From Bimuria novae-zelandiae CBS 107.79 (Eukaryota; Ascomycota; Dothideomycetes; Pleosporales; Didymosphaeriaceae), in the NCBI GenBank assembly GCA_010015655.1, contig ML976663.1:614393-678392 (forward strand): 64,000 bases of DNA, written 5' to 3'. Below are positions 32,401-47,589 of the stretch, piece after piece. Below the pieces are notes generated by a model that made no database searches, had not been told where the DNA came from, and worked only from the letters and a program-made list of their open reading frames with translations. The stretch's first letter is position 1. Each line of letters opens with the position of its first letter. Position numbers and translations under genes: made by a program.

Positions 32401-34164
32401 CAGGGTTCCGAGCCACCCGGGGTTTCGAGCCACCCCCCAAAAATCAGCCATCTCTCAGAAATCGTGTTTATTTCTATTAACTACCCAATAATTGCTACTT
32501 TATACATATAGACTAAAAAGTTTAAGCTACTGCTCTAGCTACTACTTTCTTTACTACTTTTTCTGCAGCGTTACTGTTATTTTATAACTTTAAAAAAGTA
32601 AAAGTTTATACTACTGCTATAATTACTTCTATATTTATAAAGCGTTAATTTAAGTTTATAAGAACTCTCTTTCGTAGCTACTAAGGCTTAAGAGTCTTAA
32701 ATTAAGTATAAAGTCTTTTATTCTTTATTTTTAATTATACTATTTATATATTTACAGCTGCAAGTACCTTATTTACTTTTTATAAAAGCTAGTAAGTCTT
32801 ACGACTTAATCTTTTATTTTTATAAAACTATTACTAAGCTATAAAAAATTTATAAAGGCTATAAGAGGTAGTAAAATATATTTTAGTAAATTAAGGTTAA
32901 TTCTAATAAGGTAGCGTAATAGGCCATTAAACTCCTTAAAAGGAGTTAACTACTAGCTTAATATTTGATAGATAAATTCTTATAGTAGCCTATTTAGCTT
33001 ATATAATTTTTTTTAGTAGTTATAGCCTCTTTAGCGTTATTATAGACTGTAATAAAGCGTTTCTTTTTAACTAGTGCTACGCTATTAAGATATAATAGTT
33101 CTTAAATCTAATTTTAATAAAATATCTTTACTACTAAGAAAACTAAGAGATCTAGAGGCTGTAGGACGTGTAAGAAATAAGTATATATAAATAAAAGCTA
33201 AACTTTATTCTATTTATAATGCTATAGGAATTGTAGGTTAATAAATTTACTATAACTATTTAAAATTAGCATTTGCTAGTAATTATTTAATAAAGCTATC
33301 TTTAATAAAAAGATACATTATAACTACTAAATACTTATTATATTTAATATTTAACTATTCTCTAACGTTGCCCAGAGCTAGTTAAGTATTAATTTAAATA
33401 AAAACGAAGTACTTTATAAGTTCTAGCCCATAAATATTACTACGTAGCGTAGTTTCTTTGTTATAGCTAATACGCACTTAATTATAGATACTTACTTATA
33501 ATTTTTTAGAAACTATTTATAAGCCTTCTTTTTCTAACTACTTGCGAGTACTCTAGTGTTTGCACATACACCTAGGGCCTTGCCAGTCTTATCTATATTC
33601 CACGTATCCTTAGTGCGTATCCCCAATCGTACGCAAGTCCTCTTAAAGAGCTTAAGAAATGCGCGTATCTGCTCTGGTATAGCTCCCTTAGCCCGTGCAG
33701 CCTCTATTTTTCTACCTATAATAGATACGACGCGTGGGTTGCGCTTAAAAAAGAAAGACATCTAATACTTACCTATAGGATTATTATCCCTATTTATCCT
33801 CAGGATTTAGTTTGCTATTTCTTGTATATAAGCGTATAAAGGAGGAAAAGCACGTAAATCTTTTTTAAAAATCTATTATATAAAAAACTTTTCTTATTAT
33901 AAAATTAAGTATTACTAATATTTATAATTAGTTTAGCTAGTTTATATACTACGTATTTGCGTAAAGAGCGTAGCTTAAGAAATATAATACGCCTTTATAG
34001 TAGCTTATTAAAAAAAATACTAGTATTAAAATTACTAATAGCTGCTTGTATAGCTACTTCGCGTTGGTCCATTTTGGTAGGGGTAGGTATTGAGATATCA
34101 CGATTTCTGAAGGGTGGCCGATTTCTGAGGAGTGGCTTGAAACCCCGGATGGCTCGGAACCCTA
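32401..34164 (-). mobile_element. Pogo/Fot1-type DNA transposon in the left LTR of copia A
   Basis: Terminal inverted repeats of roughly 60 bp begin C/T-AGGGTTCCGAGCC and continue with GGGGTTTC and CAGAAATCG motifs. TA lies outside both ends (32399-32400 and 34165-34166). A longer shared flank GCTAGCTTA (32392-32400 and 34168-34176) is offset by three bases on the right, so I prefer TA. The interior is mutated, but a minus-strand piece survives as a DDE transposase remnant (next entry). Confidence 0.82.
33534..33761 (-). pseudogene. DDE transposase remnant (pogo/Fot1 family)
   Basis: Contains FFKRNPRVVS and TWNIDKTGKALG, matching the region around the first catalytic Asp of DDE-1 transposases (pattern W-N-x-D-E-x-G). 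It lies inside the transposon at 32401-34164, and upstream and downstream parts are broken by stops. Confidence 0.7.
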
Positions 34165-36579
34165 TACGCTAGCTTACTCTATAGAGCTATATAGTGTGGA
34201 TCACGTGCACAGGGCCGCACGTACACGGATGGCCTAAGCTTCTATACTAAACCGTCACACACCCCTTAGCTTTATATCGATCGAGAGATAAAGCTAAAGT
34301 CTTACTTAATTAAGTAACTAAATATATAAAATTATTATTATTATTAACGCTACCCTAGAGGCGTTACGCGATATTAATAAAATAAAGCTATTAAATAAAC
34401 TTTTAATATTTAGCTTTGAAAAGGACTTTACTAGGCCTATTAGTAGCTATCTTATCTATAAGGACCTATTTAATAATAAGTTATTAGGCCTTTGCCTCTT
34501 GTTAAATCTATATTTAATAGACATTAACGTGTTAAATTTTAGTATAAAGTTAATTTAGATTCTTATTAATAATTCCTACTATTTATTAATTATTATAGTA
34601 GATCGTAGACATTATGCCTAAGTTAAATACAATACTATTAAAGAAGTAAAGCTACTTTAGTATTTATAAACTAAAAAAGGAGATTAAAAGTAATTTTAAT
34701 TTAGTAGTAAACTTAGTGATATTGCACTAAATAGTTACCTACTAATTATTAATTATTCTGTAGAGAAAGATAATTTTTATAAGCATTAATATATCTTTAT
34801 ATTATCTACGTAAGAGGCGTCTAACGCGCTAAAGAATAAAGAATTATAATAGTTATTATAGAAACCTTGAATAGCGTAGTATTAAGTTACGAGCAAGTAA
34901 CACTAGACGAGTTATATAGCTATAATATATAACTAACTTAGATTAATAAGATAGCAAGTAAGAATAATGTAGCTATAAGTAACGTTAGGTCGTGTCTAGT
35001 AAGTAATATAGGCCAGGTGGCTAACAAGCTCCTAATATAGCTTTATACGTCGAATATTAGTCCCCTTAATTAACTTATTAAGAGAGTTAACGTTAAGTAA
35101 AAAGTTAGGCTTTTTATAATATATTTGCTATATGTCATACTTCTTGCAAATTTTATTAATATATATATCTTAAATAAGCTAGATCTTCTTTTTCTAGCAA
35201 TCGCGGACAACTTAAACGCCTAGGAACTAGGCCAGATCTCTTATTACCTTAAGTCTAAATTAGTCCTTTAACTTATTCTTAAAGTCTTAATAAGGATAAG
35301 CATTCGTTGAGTAATACGCTAGTATTATATTATTAATATAAATAAATAGGATAAGCTAATTATTAATATATAAGTATAAGGAGCCTTTCATACGCTTAAG
35401 CTCTAGAAGCTTAACTGTAGCTTAGAACATATTATACTATAGAAGTGGTATATTCTTTAGACCGTAAAGGGCGCGAAGCACCTCTAGAAGGTTGTTATTT
35501 ACTTTTTAAAAATACTAAGAGTCTTAGTATATAGCTTTTAATTAAGAATAGAGTTAAAGAATACGTTAGGTACATTATATTATTTTAGCTTTAAGCTAAA
35601 GTAGTTAGTAATTATAATAATTACTTAAAAGGTGCGAGTCATAAGGATAATAGCGTAGGTAATACTAAACTACTTTTATTGGTCTCCACGTGCAATAAAT
35701 TAAGTCGTATACTTATAAAAATAATTACCCTTATTAAACTTATATATAAATACTTATATAAGTAAGATTACCTTAATACCTTTAGCCTACGTAGTTTAGT
35801 GTATTACTAAGGTCTTGCGGAAGTAGCCTTTACCTTAGACTTTTTAATACTTGCGCTTAATAGCTTTTATAAACTTAGCGCTATATAAATATAACTTTAG
35901 TTATCTAATATGCTTTAGGGCAGATGATAGCTAGTTATAATAGATATATAAGGTATTCTTTATATCCTTGTTAATAGTTATTATAGCAAAGGTATTTAGG
36001 TAATTAGTAATATTTTAAACGCCTAACTAAATTATATAAGTGTATAAATTGCCTAACTTTATTAGTTTTTAAACGCGCTTTGTAATAAGTACGTTATTTT
36101 ATAAAATATTTAGAACTTAATGCTATAAAGTATTGTCGCGGGAATTATCCCTTGTAGGTATCCTGATCGGAAGGATCAGGTGGAACAGACAAACATAACA
36201 CTAAATGCTTAGTATAAATACTACTCTTATAGCACCCTTTTATATATTACTAATTAATTAATTCGATCTCCAAACCATATACTATCTAGCTTATTTTATC
36301 CTCTATAATTATAAGCCTAGAGTTTTAGAAATGTAAGATAATTCCCCCTGCGTAATCAATTATTAGATAGATTATTTAGATAGTCTAATCTATCTAAATA
36401 CTTCTCGCGTTGCTATACTCTTGCATAACAGAGCGCACTTTGTTTCTTCCCTCGAGTATCTCGAGTAGAGCATATAGTGCTCCTCTATAAGCTCCTTCCT
36501 CTCTCTTCTTTTATTACACTAGACTTTCTTTGCCCTTAGTAGCGGGCTAAAATTTGTAATAAGTTTAGAGAAGCGCTTT

Positions 36580-39500
36580 TGTCGGTTCACAGGTAGCAAG
36601 GAATGAACAAGTAACTCTCTGTCTTTGGTATCTAGTGTCTGTATTTTCTGTGTGTTCTGTAATAGTTCTATATACCTTCCTTCCAGTTCTCGTGGATGTG
36701 AGCGAGTACCAGGTAGTGTGGAGGCGAAGGGGTTTCGGTACAGTATCAGGTTAACTGGAAGTGAGGGGGTACAAGGGTATGATTGGGTTACACAGTTCCC
36801 TTAGCGCGGAAGGCGAGGCAGTGCAGACACTGGCAGCTTTTCTTTTATAGTAAAATGAGTGTGGATCAGGTGTACACTTGCTGGAGAGGCTGTTTGCGAA
36901 AGTCAAAAGGTAATAACTATAGTGGTTGTCGTAATTATTATTAGAGCTAGTTTGTAGGGTCCTTGCGTGTTACCTATCCGTCAACTCGTATGCGCAGCGA
37001 GTTTGTATTAATAAGAATTTTTAGAGCTTTGTTTGGCGATGTTTTTGTTATAGCGTTAGCAGGGTTGTCTTGGCCATTTACCCATCGAACCTCAAATAAC
37101 TCCCTTCTCTCATAGGATTAACGTAAGGCCATAATATCAATTATTAGTCGTTTTTCCTTAGTCGTTCCTAGCTTGACAATACACTCATACAGTGAGTATG
37201 AGTCTGTACAAACTACTAGGGGGAGAGATAGCAGACTAAGCTGCTTTGTAACCATGGCAAGCGTTAAGGTAATAGAGTAGGCGAGGTTAACGCCTCCTAC
37301 CATTGCGTAGATCTCTAACGCAAGGACGCTCCAGGTCACGCGTTTGCTCTTCGCGGAGCTCCAGTAAATAAGATTACTATAAATAGTAAACTCCGTGTCA
37401 GCAGCGTCTTCCAGGGCTACTACAATTATGTAGCCAATCTAGCTACTTAAATCTTTGTTGTTTGCGAAGGAGCTATTAACAAACATAAAGACTTTAGCCT
37501 AAGCTAAGTTAAGTGCCTTATAGGTGAGGCCACGATTAAGATTATTTAGTTACCACTGTAGGCGTTTGTTTAACGCGTTAACGTCGTCGACGGTAGGCTC
37601 CTAAGTTTGTGCAGCAATAGAGAGGTTAAAAGTCGCCTCTAGTTAGTAGATGCTCGCGATGTAGGCGCCGCGAGCCCTCTACTTAACGTACTATTATTAA
37701 TAGTTAGCTAAGCTTGCGTTAATAAGCTAAATCTTCTTGCCTTAATCCTTTTGTTATAGTAAGAGCTTGCCAGTGTGATCAATCGATAGGACACAGCTAT
37801 TAAAAATTAATAAAGTAGTGGGTGTTAGCTTCTCCTTTAGCTTAGCTGTAAACGTTAACTCCTTCTCCTCTAGGTTAGAGAAACATTCATCCGCGAGGAT
37901 AAGTGTGTCGTCAGTCTACATGCTTACTATGCCAAAGGCGTCCTGGGTAGTGGTCACAAGCAGGTATGGGTCATATGTTAAGGTCTCTATATAAAGCTTT
38001 TCCTTATAATAAGCGCTATACGTTGCCCACTAATAGGTACTGGCTTCAGCTAGGCCGTATAGGGGCTTCTTAACTATCATAACTATGCTAGGTGGATACT
38101 TGTATTTAATTTCCTTAGGTAAATAGGCGATAACTACTCAGTTAAGCTTTATGCGTAACTATACATATGCTTAGGTAATATCTCGCAGCCAGAGCGAGAT
38201 CTCTCTATTTATTAATGTAACTCTATTACGCATAAGTAAAGGAGCAATAGCTAGTATAATTCGTTAGCTAGCTCGCTAGATAGTTAGTAATTAGGTAAGG
38301 ATTATTACTTTGCTGTTATCTTAATAGCCTTGCACTACGAGGCGTAATTTCTCGTATAGGGTAGTAATAGTCTTGCCTTTAATTTCGCGTACTAGTCGCG
38401 ACTTAAAAATCCGTCCTTAGTACTTACAGGGATCGTATTACTTAAAGCGGAAGACTCCATTAGCAATAAGGCTATTAATTTCCTTATTATCTAATAGCTT
38501 AAATAGTTAGCCAGGTGTAGTTATCCTTTACTCTTTACGTAACTAAATAGAAAGTAGCCAGTCAGTATTCTCTTTATGCGTTATAAAGACCTCTATCATG
38601 TAAGCTTCGTTAGGCGCTGTATAAATAGTGTACGCTATAGGAGCCGCACGAGCTGTCCTAGAAGGGTTCGCGCGGGCTATAGTAGCTTTAGGCTTATTCT
38701 TACTACCTTTAGGTTAGCCGCGTTTTCGTTAAGAGAGTTTAGAAGCTTGTTCTTAATACTAGTTAGTTACACTAGTTTTGCTATCTTTATCCTAGTTATC
38801 GTCTCCGTTGTCTAGCATATCTATTGGGTGGCTATTATCCTTATTGTCAATCGCTAGTGGCGTGGCTAGTTCGTTGTTTGTCGGGGAGGTATCCGTGTAG
38901 TACGGCTTAACAACTGTTAAGCGGAAATTTGTAGGGCCATGCGGCAGCTATATTGTACAGGTCTCATTTATTACAGCAATAAGCTTATAGGGCCCCATCT
39001 ATCTATCCTTCTCGCGCCAGACGCGCACGTCGGAGTTAATAGGTAGTATAGTTATTTTAAGCGTCGTAGGTCCATTACGCGTTGCTAGCGCATCGTTAAT
39101 TTGGCGCGTCTTGTGTACCCGTCGTACCTCTCTTATAGCCTTTTTAATAACAGCAGCGCCAATAGATGAGCGTAGAGTAGAGCAGAGGCCTTTAAAAGTA
39201 GGCGCTAGGGCGAAGAGGGTAAGGTTATAGTCCTTAATGCCACTACACGCGTTAAGTAGTTATTCGCGCAGCACGTTGTTACCTTAGTAGTTATAGCCTA
39301 GCCCGCGTTAAAGCTTCTAGAGCTTGTTAATAAGTAATTAGAGAGTATTAAGACAAGATTTATTAGGGTAGGCGCTAATTATACGTGCTAGCGTAGTTAT
39401 TCTCTACTCGCTAAGGTATAATTAATAATTTTCCTTATTATAGAAGTAGCTCTTCGTTATACCTATTATTATCTTAAGATCATAGCCCTGACCCGCGAGG

Positions 39501-40970
39501 CGGTTATAGTAGTAGTTAGACGCTCTGTCTTTTAGCATAATAGAAAAAGCTCGATCCTAGTGTTACTTAGGTAGCCCTATCTTGCTGCAATTGTCTCGAA
39601 AGATTCTAAATTTAGTATTAAACACGTTATACAGCTCACCTCTAAAGCGCTTCTTATTGTCGTATAGCTTGCAGAGGTCTGTAATAAGTCAATGTGCGTT
39701 ATTAAGACGTGTAGCGTCTATAGGGCTTTCGTGCTATAGATAGGGGTTGTACGTATTATACTAGTTCAGCTACTACGTAGAGGATAAAGGCGCGTTGTGC
39801 TACTAATAAGGGGGCAGGTATGTGGTGGGCTGCCATTTTAGTAGAGGTATAGGTTAGTAGATAGTACGTGCTATTAGAGCTAGTTAAGGAGAAGCAAGGT
39901 GCGCAGAGGGTTATTAAAAAGATTACTATAATAGAGGCGTATTATATAGAGGCAATGTCGCAAGATTTGGATTAAAGCGCGAGTTAAACCTCTTATTTAT
40001 TTTAAGCTAGTGAGCAACCTCTTTATTAGTCTATTTATAATAGTCGCCCTGCAGCGCTTCTGCGATGTTATAGGCAATTAACTTGCTATCCTTAGCTATA
40101 AAGACGCCTTACTTGCGTAGGTAGTCTTGTAATTTAGTAACAAGAAATTTATTGCCTTTGTTAAAGAGTTCTTTTGGCCATCCTTTAAAGATAATAGTTA
40201 TCTGCTCCTATAGCTCATAGTCCTCCCATTCTTTGTTTTGGGAGATCCGATAGTAGAAGAGGATGTATGTGTTTACACTCTTTATATTAATTTTCGTGAT
40301 GTCTGTATTCTTATTAATATTAAGGGGCTAGCCCTAGCTATTCTTGTTAATAAGCGCCTATTCTTCCTTCGTAAGGTGGTCGGTGAAAGGCATCGTGGGA
40401 AAGCGATTTAGGGGTCGTAAGGCGTCTCTTTAAGAGAGTGAGACGCAGGTTTATTAATAGTACTATTAGTAGCGGGTACTATAGAGCGTGATAGACAGGG
40501 ACTTAGGTAAACGCTTAGAGTCTTTGTTACTTAGTGGTAGGCTACGACGCGCGAGCTTCTGGCGAAGGCGTAATAAACGCGGAGACCTAGGTAAACGCTT
40601 AGGGTCTCGTTAGCATATAGTTTAGGGTATCGCTATACTCTTCGTCGTGTCTCTTCTAGTTCTCCTTGCTGTCTGTGGTTATCTCTTATAGCATTGACTG
40701 TGAGGGTAACCACTAATCAGTGTCGGTTCACAGGTAGCAAGGAATAAACAAGTAACTCTCTGTCTTTAGTATCTAGTGTCTGTATTTTCTGTGTGTTCTG
40801 TAATAGTTCTATATACCTTCCTTCCAGTTCTCGTGGATGTGAGCGAGTACCAGGTGGTGTGGAGGCGAAGGGGTTTCGGTACAGTATTAGGTTAACTGGA
40901 AGTGAGGGGGTACAAGGGTATAATTGGGTTACACAGTTCCCTTAGCGCGGAAGGCGAGGCAGTGCAGACA
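36580..40970 (-). mobile_element. Copia C, youngest element of the nest
   Basis: LTRs of 250 bp (36580-36829 and 40721-40970) begin TGTCGG, end GCAGACA and are flanked by GCTTT (36575-36579, 40971-40975). The LTRs differ by only a handful of transitions, far fewer than those of copia A and B. The minus-strand RNase H remnant at 37118-37339 sets the orientation. The internal 3.9 kb is moderately mutated. Confidence 0.88.
37118..37339 (-). pseudogene. Copia RNase H remnant
   Basis: Contains VCTDSYSLYECIVKLGTT and KEKRLIIDIMALR, characteristic of the RNase H end of fungal Ty1/copia polyproteins. The mutated continuation downstream still suggests ERRE...VRW...DNPA. Confidence 0.75.
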
Positions 40971-43900
40971 GCTTTTTTTTAAACATATAAAATTTTTTAC
41001 TCTTCTAGTAAGCATAGTGCGCCTAACTAATTTAAAAGAGCTAGCTAGTACAGTTTATATAGCTTAAGTTTTAGGCTATATATTAAGGCGTTTAGAATTA
41101 CGTTAATCTAAACACTTTAATTACTAATAACTATATAGTAACTATTTTTAATCTTTTAGAACTCCTAGAGCTTTTAAAATTATTTAATAATAAATATAAC
41201 AATATAAATAAGCTTAATAAAGAATAGCTAAAAAGAGTAGCGCGTCGTAGTGCTTTGTAAAATAAGAAATCTTTTAAAGAGCGTAGAAAGAATTGTGCTA
41301 ATTACTAAAATAAAGCCTTACGCTAATACTAGTTAAAGGTAAGTAATTATAAGACGCACTTAGCTAAGCACACCACTAGAATATAGTAAGTATAGAATAT
41401 ATTTAATTAGGTAGTTAGGACTATTAATACGCAGCTCCTAACACCTACTATAATAAGTATTAGTAACTAAGAAAGTTCTACCTTATAAATAATTATATAA
41501 TACTTTAAAGGGAAGCTCGCCTTATTAGACATAATAATATTTAATTAAATTTAATAAGAATACTGTACCCAGCTTAAATAAGCTTGCTAAGAAAGAATAA
41601 ATCTAAAATAATGGTATAAGGAGTAGAGTGCTCTTTATATACTAGTCTCGTAGTATAAGATCCTAGAAATTAAAAGAAAAATTGCGGTAATTAACTTCCT
41701 AAGCGCTATAGTAAATAAAATAGCTCTTAAATAGGCTTAAATTTAGCATGCTAATAATAAATAATAGTAGATTCTAAGTAAGCGCTTGCTTATCCTAAAG
41801 GAAGTTAGTAAAATCTTTTTAGCTTACTTTAATATATAAGCTTTAAGCTTAGACTCTAAACTAGTAATTTTTATAACGCTTAGCGGATAGAGCACTTTCA
41901 AATCTAATAATAAAGCTAAATTAAAGTAGTATTTACGCGTATAGCTATGGCGTATACTCCTTAAACAAGGACTAAGTAGCTAGTTATTATAGGCGCGACT
42001 TTAAAATAAAGCTAAAAGGTTATATTAAATATTTAGTAGGCTATAGAGCTTTTAATATTTATAGAATATAAGTACTAGTACTTTACTAGTTTATTACTAA
42101 ACGTAATGTCACATTTAATAAAAATTATTTTTATTAAGTAGAGGAAGATTTAGTAATTATATAAAAAAAAAGTAATAAAGCTTGCTAATATTTTTTTAAA
42201 GGTAAGCTAATTAACGCTAAAATAGTCTTTAAAAATCTTCCTAAGCACTCTAGCGCGTAACCTAAAACGTAAATAAAATATAAAAATTAGGTAATACTTT
42301 TTAGGCACTAGCTTAGAGGCGTAACTAATTAAAAAAAGTAGGTTTTAAAATAGCTTATTAAAGTAAAGCTTAACTAATTAGATAGTAGGCGCACGAGCTA
42401 CTAGCTAGACTAATAAGTAATTAAAAATTTATATATAGCACCTTAATTACCTAGGCCTTATAATACTAGAATATACGCCCGCTCCTATGTATTAGCGCGA
42501 TAAAGATTATACTAGTAGCCTACAAAAAGTGCACTCCACTAGTAGAGCAGGCCAGCTAGGATTAAGGCGAATAAGCCAATAATAAGAGCCACTAAGCTCC
42601 GTGGATACCTCTCGAAGTGGTATACGAGACTCTAAGATATCAAACGAAGTAGAACTATTACACCCTATACAAAGACAATATAAGCGCTAGGAATAGGGGC
42701 CTGCTACGCGTTTAAGCTACAGATAGCATTGCTAAGATCTTAATAATCATAGCACGCTAGGGAGTAATACAAGAAATAATAATATATTTATAATAATTAA
42801 TAGCCTAGTAATTAAGCGCTTAAAAAAGTTATAGCTTAATTTTCTATACTCCTTTCTCTTTAGTATTATAGAAGACTAGGGAGCTTATAAAAAGCTTATT
42901 ATAATTAATCTAATAGTGCAGGCTGCCCTACTAACTAAGGTAATAAAGCTAAAGTTAGAAGCTTGCTTTTATATAGGCGAGCTCCCTCTTCTACCTATAA
43001 TATAGAAATAGCTTATCTTATATAAGCTTAGAGAGCTCTTTATTAATACTACTTATAAGGAGATTATAATGCTATTAAAAAAGAGAGCCTAAGAAGAGGT
43101 TTTAAATAACTTATTAAAAGAGCGCCTACTCCCACTAAAGTAAGTCTTTACCTGTAAGTTTAATAAGGATAGCTTCTTTATAAAGTGTAAAGCTTAAATA
43201 GTTAGAAGAGGTAACTTGTAGTAGATTAACTAAATATTTTTTATATACACTACCATGCTTGCAGTAAGGTCCTTTAGGACTATAGTTATAATTATAGTAG
43301 AATTTAACCTAGAAATATTACAATATAATATTATAGAAGCTGTCTTAAATACTTTAATTATCGAAAGCAATTTAGTGCTCTATAAGCTACTAGATAGCTT
43401 TAAAAAGTCTAGGATATATATAAAGCTTAAATAAGCGCTATATAGACTAAGAGACTCATCACTACTATAGTATAAGGAGTTCTTAAGTACCCTAGTAGAA
43501 GCTAGCCTTACTTCTTCCAAAGAAGAGCTCTATTTATTTTTTAATAAAGAGCAGAGGATCTTTATATTATTCTATGTAAATAATATTCTCCTTCTCTATT
43601 ATTAATAGTATAAGAAAGAAGCTCTTAAGCATATTAAGTAAATTAAGAATAAATATAATCTTAAGAACTGTAGTCTAATAAAGTAGTTTTTAGGGGTTTA
43701 AGTAATTAAGGATAGAGCTACTAAAACAATCGCCTTAGTCTATAACACGTATATTAAGAAAATTACTAAAAACTTTAAACTAGAAAGCATAGCGTGCTTT
43801 TTAAAGATACTACTACTATTAGTAGAGCTTATAAAGAATAAGGGTAACGCTTTAAAGTAAGAAGTTAAAGTATACTAAGAGCGTGTAGGTTTAGCGCTTT

Positions 43901-46900
43901 ATATAGTAATTATACTACGCCTAGACGCTGCTTTCGCTGTTATAAAGCTCTTATATTTTCTAATAAACCTAAGCAAAGCTTATTTTAAGGCAGTAAAGCG
44001 CCTAATTATCTTTTTATTTAATTTACGCTAGGAAGCAATCTGTTATGAAGCTATACTAAGCCTAGAGCTTTTAATATATAGTAACATATTATTTATAAAT
44101 AATCTGAAAATTTAGCGATTATCCTATAGCTATATTACAATACTTTTTAAGAGTGTAATAGTATGGAAGACCGCTCGCCAGCCCACCGTAATAGCATCTA
44201 CTACTAAAGCTAAGCTAATTACCCTCGAGCATGTAGGAAAAGAAGTAATAGCTTTAAAAACATTTTTTACTAAGCTATTACTAGACCTAAGCTACGTTTA
44301 GAAGATCTATTATAATAATAAGTAAATAATCAGACTAGTAGTAAGTATAAATAAAAGGAACATAACTAGCCTACGCTATATTAATATAAAAAATATATAC
44401 CTATGCTAGGAGCACGTAAAAGGCTCCTTTAAAGTAGAATACATGAAGATAAGAAACATACCTATAGATAGATTAATAAAAGCTCTTTTAAAATAATAGT
44501 TTAACTATTTTAAACGGTAGCTAAACTTTAAAGGTATAGAAAAGTAGATTATAATTCTGCTAAGAAATAGCTTAGAAGCTCGTAGTTAACGTCTAGAAAC
44601 TTGCTAAGCTAGGGGGTGTGTTGCGGGAATTATCCCTTATAGGTACCCTAATTAGAAGGATTAGGTGGTACGGGTAAATATAATACTAAATTCTTAGTAT
44701 AAATACTACTTTTATAGCAACTTTTTATATATTACTAATTAATCAATTTGATCTCCGAACTATATACTATCCAGCTCGTTTTACCCTCCACAAGTATTAT
44801 TACCTCATTAGTTAGATATATAGCCTTTAATTTTATTTGCTAATTAATTAGTAACCTCTTACCATAAGGACGTAGAATAGAAGTTATAAGCGTAGTAGCG
44901 CCTTATAAGATAGTCTACTATATAATTAAGAAAAGCTAATATATCTATAAAGTTATTAAAGGATAATTAATATTAAGAGGTTAATAGTCTATTATTATTC
45001 CCTACTAACGGCTTGATCGACTGTTCGGTAGGCGTTAGTGTTGGTATTACTATAGATTTAGCCTTATTATAGAGACGTTACTAACGTATTATTATAAGTT
45101 CCTTAATAGATACATTGTTATCCTCGTACGTCTTAGGGAGGTTAAGTAACTTAATAATCTCTCTAATTACTAAGATATTTACGTAACTATCTTAGTCTTT
45201 ATAAAAAGTAAATATATTAAATACCATGTCTCGCGTACGAATAACTTAATTCTTTATTAATAACTAAATCTAAAAGATATTAGTGCTATTATAGCCTATA
45301 AGGTGGCTACGTAGGATGCGCGAGACTATCTTTACTTTATATAATAAGTATTTATTAGGGACGTATGCGCGATAACTAATTAATTAAAAATAGCTTATTA
45401 TAAGCTTTGTATTTTAGATAACTTTATATAGCGTGCGCTATTTAAGGACTTCAGATAGCATTTAATTAAGTAGGAATGATACTATTTTTAACTTATTTAT
45501 TAATTACTTTAAAAAGTTACCCTAGAGACATAGGGTGCGGGCCTTTATTATAATTAGCTTATTAACAATTTTAGTACCTTTATTTTACGCAATAGTATCT
45601 AGAGCGTATAGTTTAAAGTTTATACCTAGGTTAGCGTAAAGTTACTTTATAAAATTAATAATACTATACTTAGCGTTAAGCTTAATCGCGATTATATTAT
45701 AATTATACTATCGCTAGATTTATTATATAGTATTTTATAGCTATTAGCCTAGCTAAGTCATTAATTTTATTAAAAAGAACCCTACTTCGTGCTAACGTAA
45801 GTATTAATAAATAGCATAAGTACTCTAAGTATTACTATTATAATAAAACTCTCTCTATTACTATAGTTAGATAAGGTTAATTAAAATTTAATGAAAAGGC
45901 GAACAGCATCCTTTAACGTATAATAAAAGATCTACTCTATTAACTTTAATTCTATATAGATTTAATAAAAGTCTTAATTAGTAAGTCTTTCTACTATTAC
46001 TCTTTTAATATTATTATTTAGTTGGTCTATAATCATGCATCCTAGATAGCCCTAAACCTTATAGGCTAGCGTTAAAGAAATCTTTTAGGTCTTCTTTAGT
46101 GCCTCTAATAGACGCGTTTAAATAGCTATTACGAGTAAGAATAACTTTATTAGATAATAAAAGAAATCTACGTTAACAAGCTAATAGTCCATATAGTATT
46201 CTAGGTAAGTAATAACGTCGTGTTTATTATATAGTATATCTTAACCTAAGTTAAAGTAAATACTATTATCGCCATAGCGTCTAAGTCTAACAACGCTTAT
46301 AATAAAACTAAGTACTAGGGCAATATAAGTAATTAATATTAGTATTATACTAGTTAGTATATTAACTATAAAAGCTATCTTGTCTTAGGTCTTAATCTTA
46401 TAGTAGTACTTACCTATTTTAATAATTATACTAGTATTCTTAACGCGCTCCTGTTCCCTGCCTATCTAATTAGTTATATTAATAACGTAGGTATTAGAAC
46501 CTAAGTTAAGGATCTATTATCTTAGAAAAGTATAATATAGTTAATAATAATAATAATAATAGTTAACTTATTTAGTACGATTACGTTATAGTTATTAGCT
46601 AAAATAGTTAAGACTTTGCTTACTATACTATATAAGCTTATTATAAAAGCTAAGCTACTATTACTTAGTGGACGTCCGTTATTAAGTTAGATAGCTATAG
46701 TGGGTAGTGTTATCTTTAGGAAACGCCTATTTATTTTATTTACTACCTTCTATATTTACATAAGTAGGCTAAATTTATTTTATAAAACTTAATTAATACG
46801 CTAGCGCGTAGTAAGATTTTCCTAAAAGTTACTTAGTTATAAGTAAAAGTCCTTATTAAGATAGTAGTATAAGCTATATTAGTATTTATTATTATAGAAA

Positions 46901-47589
46901 CATACGCTCTTTAGCGCTTAACTTTTAGCCTTATTATTATTTTACGTCTTTAATACTTAAAGGTCACCTGCTATACTATTAAGCTTCTAGGAACTAAGTT
47001 AGACTTATTAAATATACGTTGTAGATATAGAGACGTAATCCTTTAGCGTAACTATTTACGTATTATTATTCTCGTACTTAAATAGCTTAATTAGCTTAGG
47101 TATGGCGTATTTAGGATTAATACTTTTAATAATTATTTAAAAGTCTTCTTATACGCGTATACCTTTTATATTAAGTAAATTAATTTTAGCACACTACCTA
47201 ATAACTTTAATTTATAATTACAGCTAGTTTTTAAAATTATATAACTTTACCAGGGTATATAAGCGCTTATAGTTATTAATTAGATTATATTAGTAGACTG
47301 ATATTAATAGCGTAAGGTACTTTTTAAGGAAGATAAGCCGTGCGTATAGCGTATCCTTATTATATAGTAAGTAAATATAGTACTTAGTAATTATCTTATT
47401 AATATTAATATTTAGGTTTTAAAGTGTCTACTTCTACTTAAGGTAGCAGGCATATTACTTCTTATATTAGTTATACGTAAATTAATAGCGTCGAAATTTA
47501 GTATTATTAAGATTAATATTAGTATATATTATACTTGTTGAATGGGCTCTTTTAGCTAGCTACTTATGGGATAAGCACTTAAGTAGTAA

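Larger units (their letters stand above)
36134..44792 (+). mobile_element. Copia B nested in copia A
   Basis: LTRs of 174 bp (36134-36307 and 44619-44792) start TGT and are flanked by AGTAT (36129-36133, 44793-44797). The tract AGGGGGTG precedes the 3' LTR, and ATTATAAGCC, a mutated initiator-tRNA site, follows the 5' LTR. Copia-type remnants can be followed by eye in the AT-rich frame. There is a reverse-transcriptase block near 43240-43340 and an RNase H block near 44090-44220 that ends in the S-T-T-x-A-E type motif. Copia C is inserted about 270 bp inside the 5' end. Confidence 0.88.

Noticed and set aside
32392..34176. 9-bp duplication GCTAGCTTA around the DNA transposon in copia A
   Set aside because: It would make the inverted ends unequal by three bases, and the transposase remnant is pogo-like, so a TA target is preferred.
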